Shown here one piece after another: positions 1-9,431 of a DNA stretch of 64,000 nucleotides. The position numbers were made by a program, and so were the translations under genes. Each line of letters begins with the position of its first letter. Position 1 is the first letter of the stretch. Under the pieces are notes generated by a model. The model was not told the origin of the DNA. It saw only the letters and a program-made list of their open reading frames with translations, and made no database searches. The DNA is from Pseudomonas entomophila (GTDB taxonomy: Bacteria; Pseudomonadota; Gammaproteobacteria; Pseudomonadales; Pseudomonadaceae). The stretch is taken from NCBI RefSeq assembly GCF_029478665.1, contig NZ_JARPQB010000010.1, positions 62,001-126,000 on the forward strand. The letters are read 5' to 3'.

Positions 1-2
1 GC

Positions 3-950
3 CGTACCGTGCGCCAGCTGGTCAGCGGCGTGCTGCTGATCCCGCTGGGCTTCACCCTGGCCTGGCTGTCGATCTTCGGTAACACCGCATTGGACCTGGT
101 GATCAACCAGGGCGCGGTGGAGCTGGGCAAGACCGCGCTCGAACAGCCGTCGATGTCGATCTACCAACTGCTGGAATTCTTCCCGGCCGCCAAGATCGTC
201 ATCGGTGTGGCGGTGTTCGTCGGCTTCGTGCTGTTCCTGACCCCCGCCGACTCCGGCGCGGTGATGATGGCCAACCTGTCGTGCAAGGGCGGCAAGGTCG
301 ACGAGGACGCCCCGCACTGGATGGTGGTGTTCTGGTCGGTGGTCATCACCCTGGTCACTATCGGGCTGCTGTTCGCCGGTAACTTCGAAGCCATGCAGAC
401 CATGGTGGTACTGGCCGGCCTGCCGTTCTCGGTGGTCCTGGTGCTGTTCATGTTCGGTCTGATGAAGGCCATGAAGCAGGACGTCGCAGTCGAGAGCGAG
501 CGTGCCGAGCTGGCCGCCCGTGGCCGTCGCGGCTTCAGCGAGCGCCTCAGCCAGCTGGACCTGCAACCGACCCAAGCGGTGGTCCAGCGCTTCATGGACA
601 AGCAGGTCAGCCCGGCGCTGAAAGAAGCCGCCGAGCAGCTGCGCACCCTGGGCTTCGAAGTAGAGACCCGTGTTGGCCAGTCGCGCAACATGATGGGCCT
701 GCGGGTGATGATGGAAGAGGGCAACCCCTTCGTCTACGAAGCCAGCCTGGACGGTTACCTTGCCGCACCAAGCGAAGCGCCGGTCGAAGGCGAGCCGGAG
801 GTGCAGCAGCGCTTCTACCGCGCCGAGGTGTACCTCCACGACGGCAGCCAGGAATACGACCTGATGGGCTTCACCCGCGAGCAGATCGTGCGTGACGTGC
901 TGGATCAGTTCGAAAGCCACCGCCAGTTGCTGGGGCGTGTGTACAGCTGA
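3..950 (+). CDS. betT: BCCT-family choline transporter BetT, C-terminal part (5' end outside window)
   Basis: The gene enters from the left edge already open, so only the last 315 residues are visible. It begins with hydrophobic segments (roughly fragment residues 7-30, 60-82, 106-127 and 133-155), the final membrane helices of a betaine/choline/carnitine transporter. A hydrophilic tail of about 160 residues follows. This long cytoplasmic C-terminal domain is typical of BetT, the osmotically responsive choline symporter that feeds glycine betaine synthesis. A strong terminator follows 18 bases after the stop. The call as a BCCT protein is firm. BetT rather than another choline or betaine carrier rests on the tail and on my memory of P. 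putida gene order next to the yibQ-gpmI block. Confidence 0.88.
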   Translation, partial: RTVRQLVSGVLLIPLGFTLAWLSIFGNTALDLVINQGAVELGKTALEQPSMSIYQLLEFFPAAKIVIGVAVFVGFVLFLTPADSGAVMMANLSCKGGKVDEDAPHWMVVFWSVVITLVTIGLLFAGNFEAMQTMVVLAGLPFSVVLVLFMFGLMKAMKQDVAVESERAELAARGRRGFSERLSQLDLQPTQAVVQRFMDKQVSPALKEAAEQLRTLGFEVETRVGQSRNMMGLRVMMEEGNPFVYEASLDGYLAAPSEAPVEGEPEVQQRFYRAEVYLHDGSQEYDLMGFTREQIVRDVLDQFESHRQLLGRVYS

Positions 951-968
951 TCACGGCTGATCTCAGGC

Positions 969-1002
969 AAGGGCCCGGTTCGCGAGAACCGGGCCCTTTG
1001 CG
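969..1002 (+). terminator. Rho-independent terminator after betT
   Basis: A 13-bp perfect stem (969-981 paired with 986-998) with a GCGA loop is followed by TTTGCGTTT. It separates betT from the large gene that follows, which therefore needs its own promoter. Confidence 0.85.
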
Positions 1003-1086
1003 TTTCTGGCGGGACTATCAACATGTAGTGCCTGGCGTTATGGCGAGGTGGGCACGCTGGTACCTCCTTCTCCTGGGGTCATCATC

Positions 1087-4000
1087 ATGTCAACCGCAAC
1101 TCTTCCCCTCTTCGATTTCAAGGCTGTCGTCGCCCAGCAATTCGTCGGCCGGCCAACGCTACGGCAGGTCGTGTCCGAGCAACTGCTCGCGTTTCTGCTT
1201 GAAAAATACCCCGTGTTGGCGGGCGTAACGCCGACGCTCGTCTCGGCCGATGCGTTGGAGCTGTTGATACCTGACCCGATCCAGCCGTCCTGGCATAGGA
1301 AGCCTCTGGTCGATGTCGTACTGCAGGCCATGCTGGAGGGCGCCGGGTTAAGCCTGGCGCCGGTCGATAGGCGTCACTTTGGCGTGGCATTACGTACCCC
1401 CTACCTGTTTCCGGGGGCTTCGGATAGCTTCCAGTCCCTCCAGCTCATTGGGCCAGGCGGCGAGCTCGACGATCTGCTTGCGACGCTGCTCGATGAGTGG
1501 CGCCAGGCACAGGTCGACTTTTGGAGCATGGCTGGCCCTGCCGGGGTCAGCCGCGACCGTTGGTTGCAGTTGGTGCTGAAGATGGCCTTGTTGCGTAACT
1601 TGCCGATGCAAGGCCTGGATAGCCATCAGCAAGCCTGTGTGCATGGGTTGCTCGGCCCGATTGCCAAGCGTCCGTCGGTCTTCGCCGTGCAGGTGGAGAT
1701 GGTCGACGAAGGGCAGCGCTTCAGCGAAATGCAGGCCGGCCTGTTGGTGACCGGCGAATGGGACGAACAACAGGTGATCCTGTGGTGTTCGCCATCAAGT
1801 GTCATCAGAGGCTTCGATTCGCTCAGCGACTTTGCCACGGCGCTGCGCGACGAATTGACCGGTCGTCATCGCTTCGACGAGATGACCTGGCATCGCCAGG
1901 AGTTGACGGGTGATGCGTTCGCACAGCAGACGGCGCTGATGCTGGAGGCCATGCTGGAGAGGGCGCAGCAGGTCGCTGGCGCGCCAGGGCTAGGGGTGTC
2001 CGAAAAAGTGCGCTTGATCGATGCGCTGAGTGATCCATCGCAGTGGTTCATTGAGGGTTACTTCCTCGCGCCGACTGGCCTGGCTGTGCTGCCGCCTGGT
2101 GTGGCCAACGCTGGCGTTAGCAGCAGTTTTGCTTATCAGGACGCGTTGTTCGCATTGGCGCTGGACCAGGCGACCTCGCAGGGTGCGCGGGCGCTGGATG
2201 GCATTCAGGACCTGCAAACCTATACCCGCGAGCATTTGCGCCAGGCATTACTGAGCGATCATCCGGTCGATGCCAACTACGAGTCGGATGACCTGATACT
2301 CGAGCTCAAACGCGCCGAAGGTGTGCCCGGAGGGGCGGCGACCGGGGCCGGTGGTGGCGAGCCGCTGGTACCGGCCGGGGAAAAGTCCCTGACGGACTTT
2401 GCCATCGGCAACCTGGGCTCGTTGCACGGCGCCGTTATAACGGGGGTCAAGCACCGGGATGGTCAGTTGATCATGCCGTGGTTGACTGCCGATTACCTGC
2501 AGGCGCTTGTTCAGCAGGTGGATATCGGCGGTCGCTACCCCGCTTACGTGGCGCAGTCATTGGATGCGCCAGAAGGGCGAGCGCAGCGTGTCGAGCATTT
2601 CGGCAGGGAGTGGCGGCAGGCGCTGCTGTTCAGCGCATTGTCGGCAAGGCTCGACGGCATGTTGAGCGAAGTTGGGCTGCAGGTTGTCACCGATTATGTG
2701 CGCGGCTTGGCCGATACGACCACCTCGCTGATGCCGTTGGCCTATACCGAGGCGGGTCAATCATCGCGGTATGACACCGTGCATGGCATGTATGTGCTGA
2801 GCTGCACTGAACCTGCCCGGGTGATCCTTTATCGACCACTTTACGGCCATGAGGCTATGCGCGAGTTCAGCGACCTGGAGGCGCTCGGTAGCGCGATCCG
2901 CCTGTCGTCCAGCTTGCGCGCCAGCGTTTTGCAATGGATGGACGAGGCGGCGCGTACGTACTACCACAGCGACCTCAGCGCCGATACGCGCCTGGTGCAC
3001 GTTGGCATTGACCCGGGACTGCTGCCCGAGCCGGCGAAGCTGGCACAGCAGTTTTGGCGCATCGATGTCGATAGCAGACTGTACAACGCCAATCGAGACT
3101 GGCTGGTGGCAATTGCCGAGCAAGCGACGACCTCCACGGCGCAAAGCCGATGGACGATGTTCGAACAGGCGGCCTGGTTGTTGTTCCAGACCGCCGTGCC
3201 GCTGCTGCGCGGGCCGGTTGCAGTGGTGGCGTGGCTGACACAAACGATCATGGCATTCTCGGCCGATGTTTCGGCGTTGATCGAAGGGAGTGAGTTTGAA
3301 GCGTCACAAGCGGTGGTGGACCTGGTGCTCAATGTCGGTATGGTCTTGTTGCATAAGGGTCTGCCTGGGGTAAGCCCTTCTCCGCCCAAGCCTGTGACGC
3401 ACATTGGCCAAGCGTTGATGGGTTACTCGACTGACCCCACGGTGGTGGTGCAGCCAAAACAAGGAAAGGTCGGCTTGCCCGGCCCGGTAGCCCAGACGCG
3501 ATTGGATTTCTCCTGGCGTGGCAATGCCGGATTCAACTGGCTCGATCCGCTACGACGACAGGCGCTGCAGCAACTACGAGTTACTGTTGATCTCGAGGGT
3601 ATCGAGCCGCTGGGCGTGGGGGCCGCCAGCGGACTCTATCCGATCGGTGAGCAGTTCTATGCAGTGATGGCCAATGCCACCTATCCCGTCGCGTTATTTG
3701 AAGGTGATGTACGCATTATTGACGGAAACGGCGCGCCACAGGCCAGGATTCTCCGCAAAGGCGGCGTCTGGCGCATCGATGCTTCGATGAGGCTTGCTGG
3801 TGGCGGGCCCAAGACGCGGCGCCAGCTCATGAGAGAGGAGAACCAGCGCCTTGTGGAGACGCTGAAGGCTGAGGACAAGAAACTCATTACCGAGATGAAC
3901 CTGCTGGACCAGGAGTTCGTCAAGCACCGAGACTTCTTCACTCGTGCCACCGCGGACTTGAAGGATTTGGAAGCCAAGACGCCAAGGGATGCGCGCGATG

Positions 4001-5715
4001 AACTGCGGTTGCAGCTCCAGCAAAAAATACAGCATCAGGCCAGGTTACGCGTCGTCGACGACCTGAGGGTGCTGGTCGAGAAGGGCATTGCGCATGACAA
4101 AGTGATTTCGCGCCTCGAGGCCACAAGGCTGACCGACCCACAGATGCCAGAGGCGATCAGGTTGCAACGCAATGCTACGCGGGAGGAGCTGCTCTCCCGT
4201 TGCGAGATCTACTACAACGAGCTGGCCAAGCTGATCAACGAGGTGAACATTCAGGCATTGAGCGACGCCATGGCCATCCTGCCGGCCTCGCACGACGAGA
4301 TTCAGTATTACCGGGACTTTTACAGCCAGTTGGAGCAAGTCATTGCCTGGGAAGGTGAACTGGTCAATTTGTCGGTTGATTTCGATGGGCTGCTGGAGGA
4401 CACCCTCCGAGATGATTCGATCATCTTCAAGCGAGGCATCGATGACAAGCGGGCCGACAAGCATGCGCAACTGAAGCATGTCATCGAGCAGCGCCACTTG
4501 ACGGCCAACGAGCTGGCGTTTCGGCGGTTGATCGATCTTGCCGAGGCCAGTCTGGACCGTCTGGCGGGCGTTGATGAGCGCATCCTGGTGGAATACGCAG
4601 AGTATCTGGCCGGGCCGGAGCTGGTCAGTGCCGGGGCCGCCCACGGTGACCTCGCAGGGGGCGAGCTGACGCTCAACGAACGTATCGATATTCTCACGGG
4701 TGTATTGGAGTCCTATGCTCAGGCCGAGGTCATGAGCCAATACCTGTCCAGCTTGGGGGGTGAGGTGATCCGCTCGGCCCGTCTGCAGGAGTACCGCCAG
4801 GCGCTCCAGGCGTTGATCGGGAGCGCTGAGGACGCGTTGAAACAGGCAGTTCGCGAGCAGCAATTGGCTGAAACGTCTGCGCCACGACCGGCGGTCTACG
4901 CGATGCGTGGCGGCAAGCGGCAGGTGGTCAGGACCCAGCGGGGCAAGAGTGTCGTGGGTGAGCAGCGACAGTTGGAGGGTGAGGATGTCGTGCAACAGGT
5001 GGATTCACGAATGACGGTCCTCAAGACGTTTCGTCAGCAGGGAAAGGACTGGGTCGAGGATGTGATGCCACGCAATCCGCAGCCAGCTCCGGCCATCGAC
5101 GCCGGCAGGATGGTGGGGCGGGGGCGCAAGCTGGTCGGGCAGATCGAGTCGGTGGTGCGGTTGGCCAGGCAATACGTCAAGACCGATGAGCCCAACGGCC
5201 TGTCGACCATCATCGACGAGCACATCGAAAAGCTCCGGGACGTGCTGGAAAACCTGTCGAATGACGAGGCCAACAGTGAGCTGCGTGAACAGTTGGACGC
5301 TGGGATCAACCGCCTGGACGCGTCTCGCCAGGACTTGCTGGAGGCCTTGTACCTGACGACCAGCCACCCTAATGCCGAGAGCCTGCGTTACCTGCTGGCG
5401 CGTGATCAGGTCACCGTCACCCGCGTGCCCGGGCGCACGCGGCTCAAGGCGGATGACTATCTGGAGATCTATGAGATCCGGCGCAAGCCCAGGGAGGGGC
5501 GGCCAGGAAACGGCTTGTGGGAAGCGCACTTCCACTACCCGGCGGTGGATACCTCGGGGCGGCTGTTCAGCAAGGGGCACATAAAGCTCTGGGCCGAGCG
5601 CAAGCTAGGCTGGGAAGCGCAGTTGCGCGCGGCAATCGAGCGTAACGAGCTGTTGCCAATCTACCGCGGGAATGTACAGCTTGCCCAGGTGGACGGCCTG
5701 ATCCCATTCGACTGA
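1087..5715 (+). CDS. Very large DUF6543 / dermonecrotic-toxin-domain-like protein
   Basis: A 1542-residue protein with no signal peptide. The N-terminus (PTLRQVVSEQLLAFLLEKYP), the central hydrophobic stretch (about residues 690-735) and the conserved tail (about residues 1450-1540, with a WEAHFHYPAVDTSG segment and an LPIYRG motif) match my memory of the large Pseudomonas proteins annotated DUF6543 or 'dermonecrotic toxin domain'. Residues about 905-1000 are rich in charged heptads and probably form a coiled coil. I chose the ATG at 1087; a GTG at 1048 would add 13 residues. Neither has a good ribosome-binding site. The gene uses more TTG and other less GC-rich codons than its neighbours. 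It lies alone between the betT terminator and the convergent yibQ-type gene, whose stop is only 4 bases away. No immunity or secretion gene is adjacent. Toxin activity is an inference from the family name. Confidence 0.75.
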   Translation: MSTATLPLFDFKAVVAQQFVGRPTLRQVVSEQLLAFLLEKYPVLAGVTPTLVSADALELLIPDPIQPSWHRKPLVDVVLQAMLEGAGLSLAPVDRRHFGVALRTPYLFPGASDSFQSLQLIGPGGELDDLLATLLDEWRQAQVDFWSMAGPAGVSRDRWLQLVLKMALLRNLPMQGLDSHQQACVHGLLGPIAKRPSVFAVQVEMVDEGQRFSEMQAGLLVTGEWDEQQVILWCSPSSVIRGFDSLSDFATALRDELTGRHRFDEMTWHRQELTGDAFAQQTALMLEAMLERAQQVAGAPGLGVSEKVRLIDALSDPSQWFIEGYFLAPTGLAVLPPGVANAGVSSSFAYQDALFALALDQATSQGARALDGIQDLQTYTREHLRQALLSDHPVDANYESDDLILELKRAEGVPGGAATGAGGGEPLVPAGEKSLTDFAIGNLGSLHGAVITGVKHRDGQLIMPWLTADYLQALVQQVDIGGRYPAYVAQSLDAPEGRAQRVEHFGREWRQALLFSALSARLDGMLSEVGLQVVTDYVRGLADTTTSLMPLAYTEAGQSSRYDTVHGMYVLSCTEPARVILYRPLYGHEAMREFSDLEALGSAIRLSSSLRASVLQWMDEAARTYYHSDLSADTRLVHVGIDPGLLPEPAKLAQQFWRIDVDSRLYNANRDWLVAIAEQATTSTAQSRWTMFEQAAWLLFQTAVPLLRGPVAVVAWLTQTIMAFSADVSALIEGSEFEASQAVVDLVLNVGMVLLHKGLPGVSPSPPKPVTHIGQALMGYSTDPTVVVQPKQGKVGLPGPVAQTRLDFSWRGNAGFNWLDPLRRQALQQLRVTVDLEGIEPLGVGAASGLYPIGEQFYAVMANATYPVALFEGDVRIIDGNGAPQARILRKGGVWRIDASMRLAGGGPKTRRQLMREENQRLVETLKAEDKKLITEMNLLDQEFVKHRDFFTRATADLKDLEAKTPRDARDELRLQLQQKIQHQARLRVVDDLRVLVEKGIAHDKVISRLEATRLTDPQMPEAIRLQRNATREELLSRCEIYYNELAKLINEVNIQALSDAMAILPASHDEIQYYRDFYSQLEQVIAWEGELVNLSVDFDGLLEDTLRDDSIIFKRGIDDKRADKHAQLKHVIEQRHLTANELAFRRLIDLAEASLDRLAGVDERILVEYAEYLAGPELVSAGAAHGDLAGGELTLNERIDILTGVLESYAQAEVMSQYLSSLGGEVIRSARLQEYRQALQALIGSAEDALKQAVREQQLAETSAPRPAVYAMRGGKRQVVRTQRGKSVVGEQRQLEGEDVVQQVDSRMTVLKTFRQQGKDWVEDVMPRNPQPAPAIDAGRMVGRGRKLVGQIESVVRLARQYVKTDEPNGLSTIIDEHIEKLRDVLENLSNDEANSELREQLDAGINRLDASRQDLLEALYLTTSHPNAESLRYLLARDQVTVTRVPGRTRLKADDYLEIYEIRRKPREGRPGNGLWEAHFHYPAVDTSGRLFSKGHIKLWAERKLGWEAQLRAAIERNELLPIYRGNVQLAQVDGLIPFD

Positions 5716-5719
5716 TGCT

Positions 5720-6484
5720 TCAGCGATTACTGTAGACCCCATGCCTGCCATGGGCGGGCATGGCCTGGTTGCCGCGCTCTGCGATCATCTGGCGCAGGCT
5801 GAGCAGTTCGATGCCTTGGGCCTTGAGCCGGGGGATCTCACGGCTCAGCACGTCCAGCGTCTGAGGGTAGGGATGGCCGATCAGCACCACCGAACCCTGC
5901 TTGCGGGCCAGGGCGATACCTTGCTGCAACTGCCCGCTGATAGCCTCCGGGGTGCGCACGTCATCAAGGAATACATCCCGCGAGACATGGGCCAGGCCCA
6001 CCGCCTGGGCTTCGGCCGCCGCGACTGTGGCAGCGCTGGTGCGGCTGTCGACGAAGAACAGGTGACGGCGCTGCAGTTCCTCCATCAGCCAGTGCATCGG
6101 CTCACGCTGGGCAGTCATGCGGCTACCCATGTGGTTGTTGATGCCGGCGGCGTAGGGCACTTTGGCCAGCGCGGCGTCCAGCCGACGGGCCAGTTCCTCG
6201 ATGGCTGTGCCTGGGTGCCAGGCGTAGGGGCCGGTGGCTGGGTCCATGGGCATGTGCAGGATCACCGTGCGCCCGGCCTTGTGGGCCTGGCGGGCGAAGT
6301 CGGTGGCGTGCGGGGTGTCGGGCATGATCGCCATCGTGACCGGGCCGGGCAAGGCGAGCGTGCGGCTGTCGCGCTCGTCGCTCTGGCCCAGGTCGTCGAT
6401 GATGATGCTCATATAGGCCTTGCCTGGCGCCGCCTGTGCGGCGCCGAGCATGAGGCAGAACAGCGTGAACAGCAGATAACGCAT
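5720..6484 (-). CDS. Divergent polysaccharide deacetylase family protein (YibQ-like)
   Basis: A 254-residue exported protein. Residues 1-18 form a signal peptide ending AAQA. The DD of IIIDDLGQ near residue 29 and the His of NNHMGSRM near 118 are the metal-binding motifs of the divergent polysaccharide deacetylase family (YibQ in enterics). Substrate is not established; a periplasmic glycan or peptidoglycan role is assumed from the company of EnvC and CtpA. It starts 9 bases after ctpA, so it is the last gene of the minus-strand envC-ctpA-yibQ run, the same order as the enteric gpmM-envC-yibQ block with ctpA inserted. Confidence 0.9.
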   Translation of the reverse strand: MRYLLFTLFCLMLGAAQAAPGKAYMSIIIDDLGQSDERDSRTLALPGPVTMAIMPDTPHATDFARQAHKAGRTVILHMPMDPATGPYAWHPGTAIEELARRLDAALAKVPYAAGINNHMGSRMTAQREPMHWLMEELQRRHLFFVDSRTSAATVAAAEAQAVGLAHVSRDVFLDDVRTPEAISGQLQQGIALARKQGSVVLIGHPYPQTLDVLSREIPRLKAQGIELLSLRQMIAERGNQAMPAHGRHGVYSNR

Positions 6485-6493
6485 GGGAAGCGG

Positions 6494-7822
6494 TCAGTTG
6501 CCCTTGGTGATGTTCAGGCCCTTGAGCAGGCTGAGGGCCTGGCTGAGCTGGAAGTCGTTGTCCTGTGGGCGATCCTTGCGCTTGGCACTGCCGGTGGGGC
6601 GATCGGCGCCGCCGTTGCCGTTGCCCAGGTGACCCTGCAGGTCGGCTTCCTTGAAGTTGTCGTTGTCGGCCTCTGTGGTGAGCTTGGCCGGGCGCACTTC
6701 GATGTCGGGCACGATGCCTTGGGCCTGGATCGAGCGGCCATTGGGGGTGAAGTAGAGCGCGGTGGTGAGCTTGAGCGCACGGTCGTTGGCCAGTGGCAGC
6801 ACAGTCTGCACCGAGCCCTTGCCGAAGCTGTCGGTGCCCATCAGCACGGCGCGTTTCTGGTCCTGCAGGGCGCCGGCGACGATCTCGGAGGCCGAGGCGC
6901 TGCCGCCGTTGATCAGCACCACCAGCGGCACGCCTTCGCTGGCGTCGGCCGGGTCGGCGGAGAAGCGCAGCTCGGAGTTGGCGATGCGGCCCTTGGTGTA
7001 GACGATCAGGCCCTTGGTGAGGAAGTGGTCGGCCACTTCCACCGCCGCCTGCAGCACGCCACCGGGGTTGTTGCGCAGGTCGAGCACTACGCCGCGCAGC
7101 TTCTTGCCGTTATCCTTGCGCAGCTTGGCCAGGGCCTTGCCCACCTCGTCGCCGGTCTTGACCTGGAACTGGGTGATGCGGATGTAGCCGTAGTCGTTCT
7201 CCAGCAACTGGCTCTTCACGCTCTTGACCTGGATCACCGCGCGGGCCAGGGTCACGTCGAAGGGCGTGCCGCCATCGCGTACCAGCGTCAGGGTGATCTT
7301 CTCGCCGACCTTGCCGCGCATCTTGTCGACCGCTTCGGTCATGGTCTGGCCGCGGGTCGGAGCGCCGTTGATCTTGACGATCAGGTCGCCGGCCTGCACG
7401 CCGGCGCGGGACGCCGGGGTGTCGTCGATGGGCGAGACCACCTTGATGAAGCCGTCTTCCTGGCCGACTTCGATGCCCAGGCCACCGAACTCGCCGCTGG
7501 TGCTCTCTTGCAGTTCCTGGAAGTCCTCGGGGCCGAGGTACGCCGAATGCGGGTCGAGGTTGCTGAGCATGCCCTTGATGGCGTTCTCCAGCAGTGTCTT
7601 GTCATCCACAGGTTCGACATAGGCGGCCTTGATGCGGTCCATGACCTCGGCGAAGGTGCGCAGCTCCTCCAGGGGCAGGGGTGCCTTGGCGGTCACCTCG
7701 GTGGCCGGCACCATGGCCGGCTTGGCCGCCGGCTTGACCGGGTCGGCGGCGGTGGCCAGGGGCGCGCCGACGACCAGGGCGATGGTCAGGGCCAGTTGAG
7801 AGAGGCGAGGCGAGTGCAGCAT
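6494..7822 (-). CDS. ctpA: C-terminal processing serine protease (S41 family, CtpA type)
   Basis: A 442-residue periplasmic protease. The chosen ATG at 7822 gives a signal peptide (LALTIALVVGAPLATA) and has AGGAG 10 bases upstream; the reading frame extends 28 codons further but that extension has no signal-like character. A PDZ domain (about residues 95-180, with GLGIEVGQEDGFIKVVSP) precedes the S41 domain, where NGGSASASE carries the catalytic Ser and DSFGKGSVQ the catalytic Lys of the Ser-Lys dyad. CtpA-type proteases degrade peptidoglycan hydrolases and other periplasmic substrates in Pseudomonas, which fits its place directly between envC and a deacetylase. The C-terminal region ends in a low-complexity Gly/Asn and charged stretch. 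Confidence 0.95.
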   Translation of the reverse strand: MLHSPRLSQLALTIALVVGAPLATAADPVKPAAKPAMVPATEVTAKAPLPLEELRTFAEVMDRIKAAYVEPVDDKTLLENAIKGMLSNLDPHSAYLGPEDFQELQESTSGEFGGLGIEVGQEDGFIKVVSPIDDTPASRAGVQAGDLIVKINGAPTRGQTMTEAVDKMRGKVGEKITLTLVRDGGTPFDVTLARAVIQVKSVKSQLLENDYGYIRITQFQVKTGDEVGKALAKLRKDNGKKLRGVVLDLRNNPGGVLQAAVEVADHFLTKGLIVYTKGRIANSELRFSADPADASEGVPLVVLINGGSASASEIVAGALQDQKRAVLMGTDSFGKGSVQTVLPLANDRALKLTTALYFTPNGRSIQAQGIVPDIEVRPAKLTTEADNDNFKEADLQGHLGNGNGGADRPTGSAKRKDRPQDNDFQLSQALSLLKGLNITKGN

Positions 7823-7906
7823 GTCGAACGAACTCCTGATCCTGTTGGCGCTCCCATGGGAGCATCGGCGCAGCGCGCGTGGCTGCGCCGTAAAAGTAGT
7901 TGGCAT

Positions 7907-9205
7907 CTAGCCTCGGCACCATTGCGCGGGATCGCTGGGCCGGCCCTGCTGGCGAATCGCGAAATACAGCCCGGCGCTGTCCTGGCCGCCGCTGTCGCCG
8001 ACGGTGGAGATCGCCTCGCCGGCCTTGACGATGTCGCCGGCGCTCTTGAGAAGGCTCTGGTTGTGGCCGTACAGGCTCAGGTAACCATTGCCATGGTCGA
8101 GGATGACCAGAAGTCCGGCGCCACGCAACCAGTCGGCGAACACCACGCGCCCGCCATGCACGGCACGCACCTGGGTACCGGCGCTGGCGCCGATCATCAC
8201 GCCGTCCCACTTGGCCCGGGCGTCGCCACCACGGGTATCGCCAAAACGCGCCAACAGTCGACCATTGACCGGCCACGGAAGTTTTCCCCGGGCCGCGGAA
8301 AATGCGCCGCCATAGCTGGCACTGTCGCTGGAAACCACCGGCCCCAGGGTGGTGCGGGCCTTTTTCGGGGCTTCTTCGGGCGTGTTGTCGCGGGCGGCGG
8401 CCAGGGCCTGTTCCTTGAGCCGCTTTTCCTCTTCCTGCTTGGCCAGCAGGGCACGCTGGCGGGCTTCTTCAGCCTCGCGGGCCTGGCGGGCGAGGGTTTC
8501 CTCGATGGTTTTGAGCACCTTGCCCAGGTCGGCCTGGTCCTGCTCGCGAGCCTGGAGCTTCTGGTCGCGCTCTTTCATGTCGCTGTTGAGCTTGGCCAGC
8601 ACCTGCTGGCGTTTGCCTCGTTCGCTCTCGAGGGCCTGGCGCTGGCTGTCGAGGTCGGCGCGTTGCGCCAGCAGTTGCTCCTGCTGGCGGCCGATGTCCT
8701 GCTCGACATTGGCCAGTTGGCGCAGTGTCTCATTGAATGTACGCAGCTGCTCGGTGCGCGCCTTGCTCAGGTAGTCGTAGTAAGTGAGGGTGCGGGCGAA
8801 CTTTTCCGGGTTCTGCTGGTTGAGCAGCAGCTTGAGGTATTCCTCGCGGCCGTTGTTCTGGTAGGCCGAACGGGCCTGGATGGCGATCAGTCGCTGTTGT
8901 TCACTGCGGGCGCTCTGGAGTTTTTTTTTCTCGTGGTCAAGGCGCTCCAGCTCGCCCTCGGTCTTTTTTAGTTCTTGCTGCAGTGCCTCCACCTGCTTTT
9001 CGAGGTTGCCGATGTCGGTCTCGGTGGCCTTGAGGTCTTTCTGCACGCCGGACTTCTCCTCCTGGAGCTTGCCCAGCATTTTCTTCAGCTCGGCGATATC
9101 CTGGCGGGTGGCGTCCAGCTGTTGCTGGGTCTGCGCGCGCTCGTCGGCAGCGAAGGCCGGGGCGAGCAGGCATGACAGGGCTAGTAGGAAGAGGGCGCGG
9201 AGCAT
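7907..9205 (-). CDS. envC: Murein hydrolase activator EnvC (coiled coil plus degenerate M23/LytM domain)
   Basis: A 432-residue exported protein. A signal peptide (residues 1-19, ending APAFA) is followed by about 250 residues of near-continuous Gln/Glu/Arg-rich coiled coil, a linker, and a LytM domain at about 310-432 (KWDGVMIGASAGTQVRAVHGG...). The HLHFE-type metal motif of active M23 peptidases is replaced by GLYFAIR. The domain should therefore be catalytically dead, as in E. coli EnvC, and act by activating division amidases at the septum in response to FtsEX. A terminator for gpmI lies upstream, so envC probably starts its own transcript between 9206 and 9257. Confidence 0.95.
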   Translation of the reverse strand: MLRALFLLALSCLLAPAFAADERAQTQQQLDATRQDIAELKKMLGKLQEEKSGVQKDLKATETDIGNLEKQVEALQQELKKTEGELERLDHEKKKLQSARSEQQRLIAIQARSAYQNNGREEYLKLLLNQQNPEKFARTLTYYDYLSKARTEQLRTFNETLRQLANVEQDIGRQQEQLLAQRADLDSQRQALESERGKRQQVLAKLNSDMKERDQKLQAREQDQADLGKVLKTIEETLARQAREAEEARQRALLAKQEEEKRLKEQALAAARDNTPEEAPKKARTTLGPVVSSDSASYGGAFSAARGKLPWPVNGRLLARFGDTRGGDARAKWDGVMIGASAGTQVRAVHGGRVVFADWLRGAGLLVILDHGNGYLSLYGHNQSLLKSAGDIVKAGEAISTVGDSGGQDSAGLYFAIRQQGRPSDPAQWCRG

Positions 9206-9257
9206 GGGGTTTGGCGTACCAGGGATGGAGACTGGCCTAGTATGCCCGCGCGGGCCT

Positions 9258-9295
9258 GTAAAAAAAACGCCCCGCGGCGTGTGCGGCGGGGCGTT
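9258..9295 (-). terminator. Rho-independent terminator downstream of gpmI
   Basis: AACGCCCCGC (9266-9275) pairs with GCGGGGCGTT (9286-9295). Read on the minus strand the stem is followed by a run of T residues at 9265 and below. It separates gpmI from envC. Confidence 0.85.
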
Positions 9296-9311
9296 GGTCT
9301 GGAATTCAGGT

Positions 9312-9427
9312 GTTTTGGGGCTGCTGCGCAGCCCTTTCGCGGCACAAGGCCGCTCCTACAGGTTATGTGCGATCACCTGTAGGAGCGGCCTTGTGCCGCG
9401 AAAGGGCCGCAAAGCGGCCCCAAAACA
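9312..9427. repeat. REP-type inverted repeat pair
   Basis: A long imperfect palindrome with arms 9312-9360 and about 9374-9427. Each arm carries a TTTCGCGGCACAAGGCCGCTCCTACAGG-like unit in opposite orientation, flanked by GTTTTGGGG/CCCCAAAAC. It is a head-to-head pair of Pseudomonas REP sequences between gpmI and the terminator above and may act as a second transcript-end structure. Confidence 0.85.
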
Positions 9428-9431
9428 CGAA

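Noticed and set aside
5741..8971. Very long plus-strand open frame across yibQ, ctpA and envC
   Set aside because: It is the antisense frame of three well-recognised genes. Its translation is Gly/Val/Leu/His-rich without family motifs, as expected from high-GC shadow frames.
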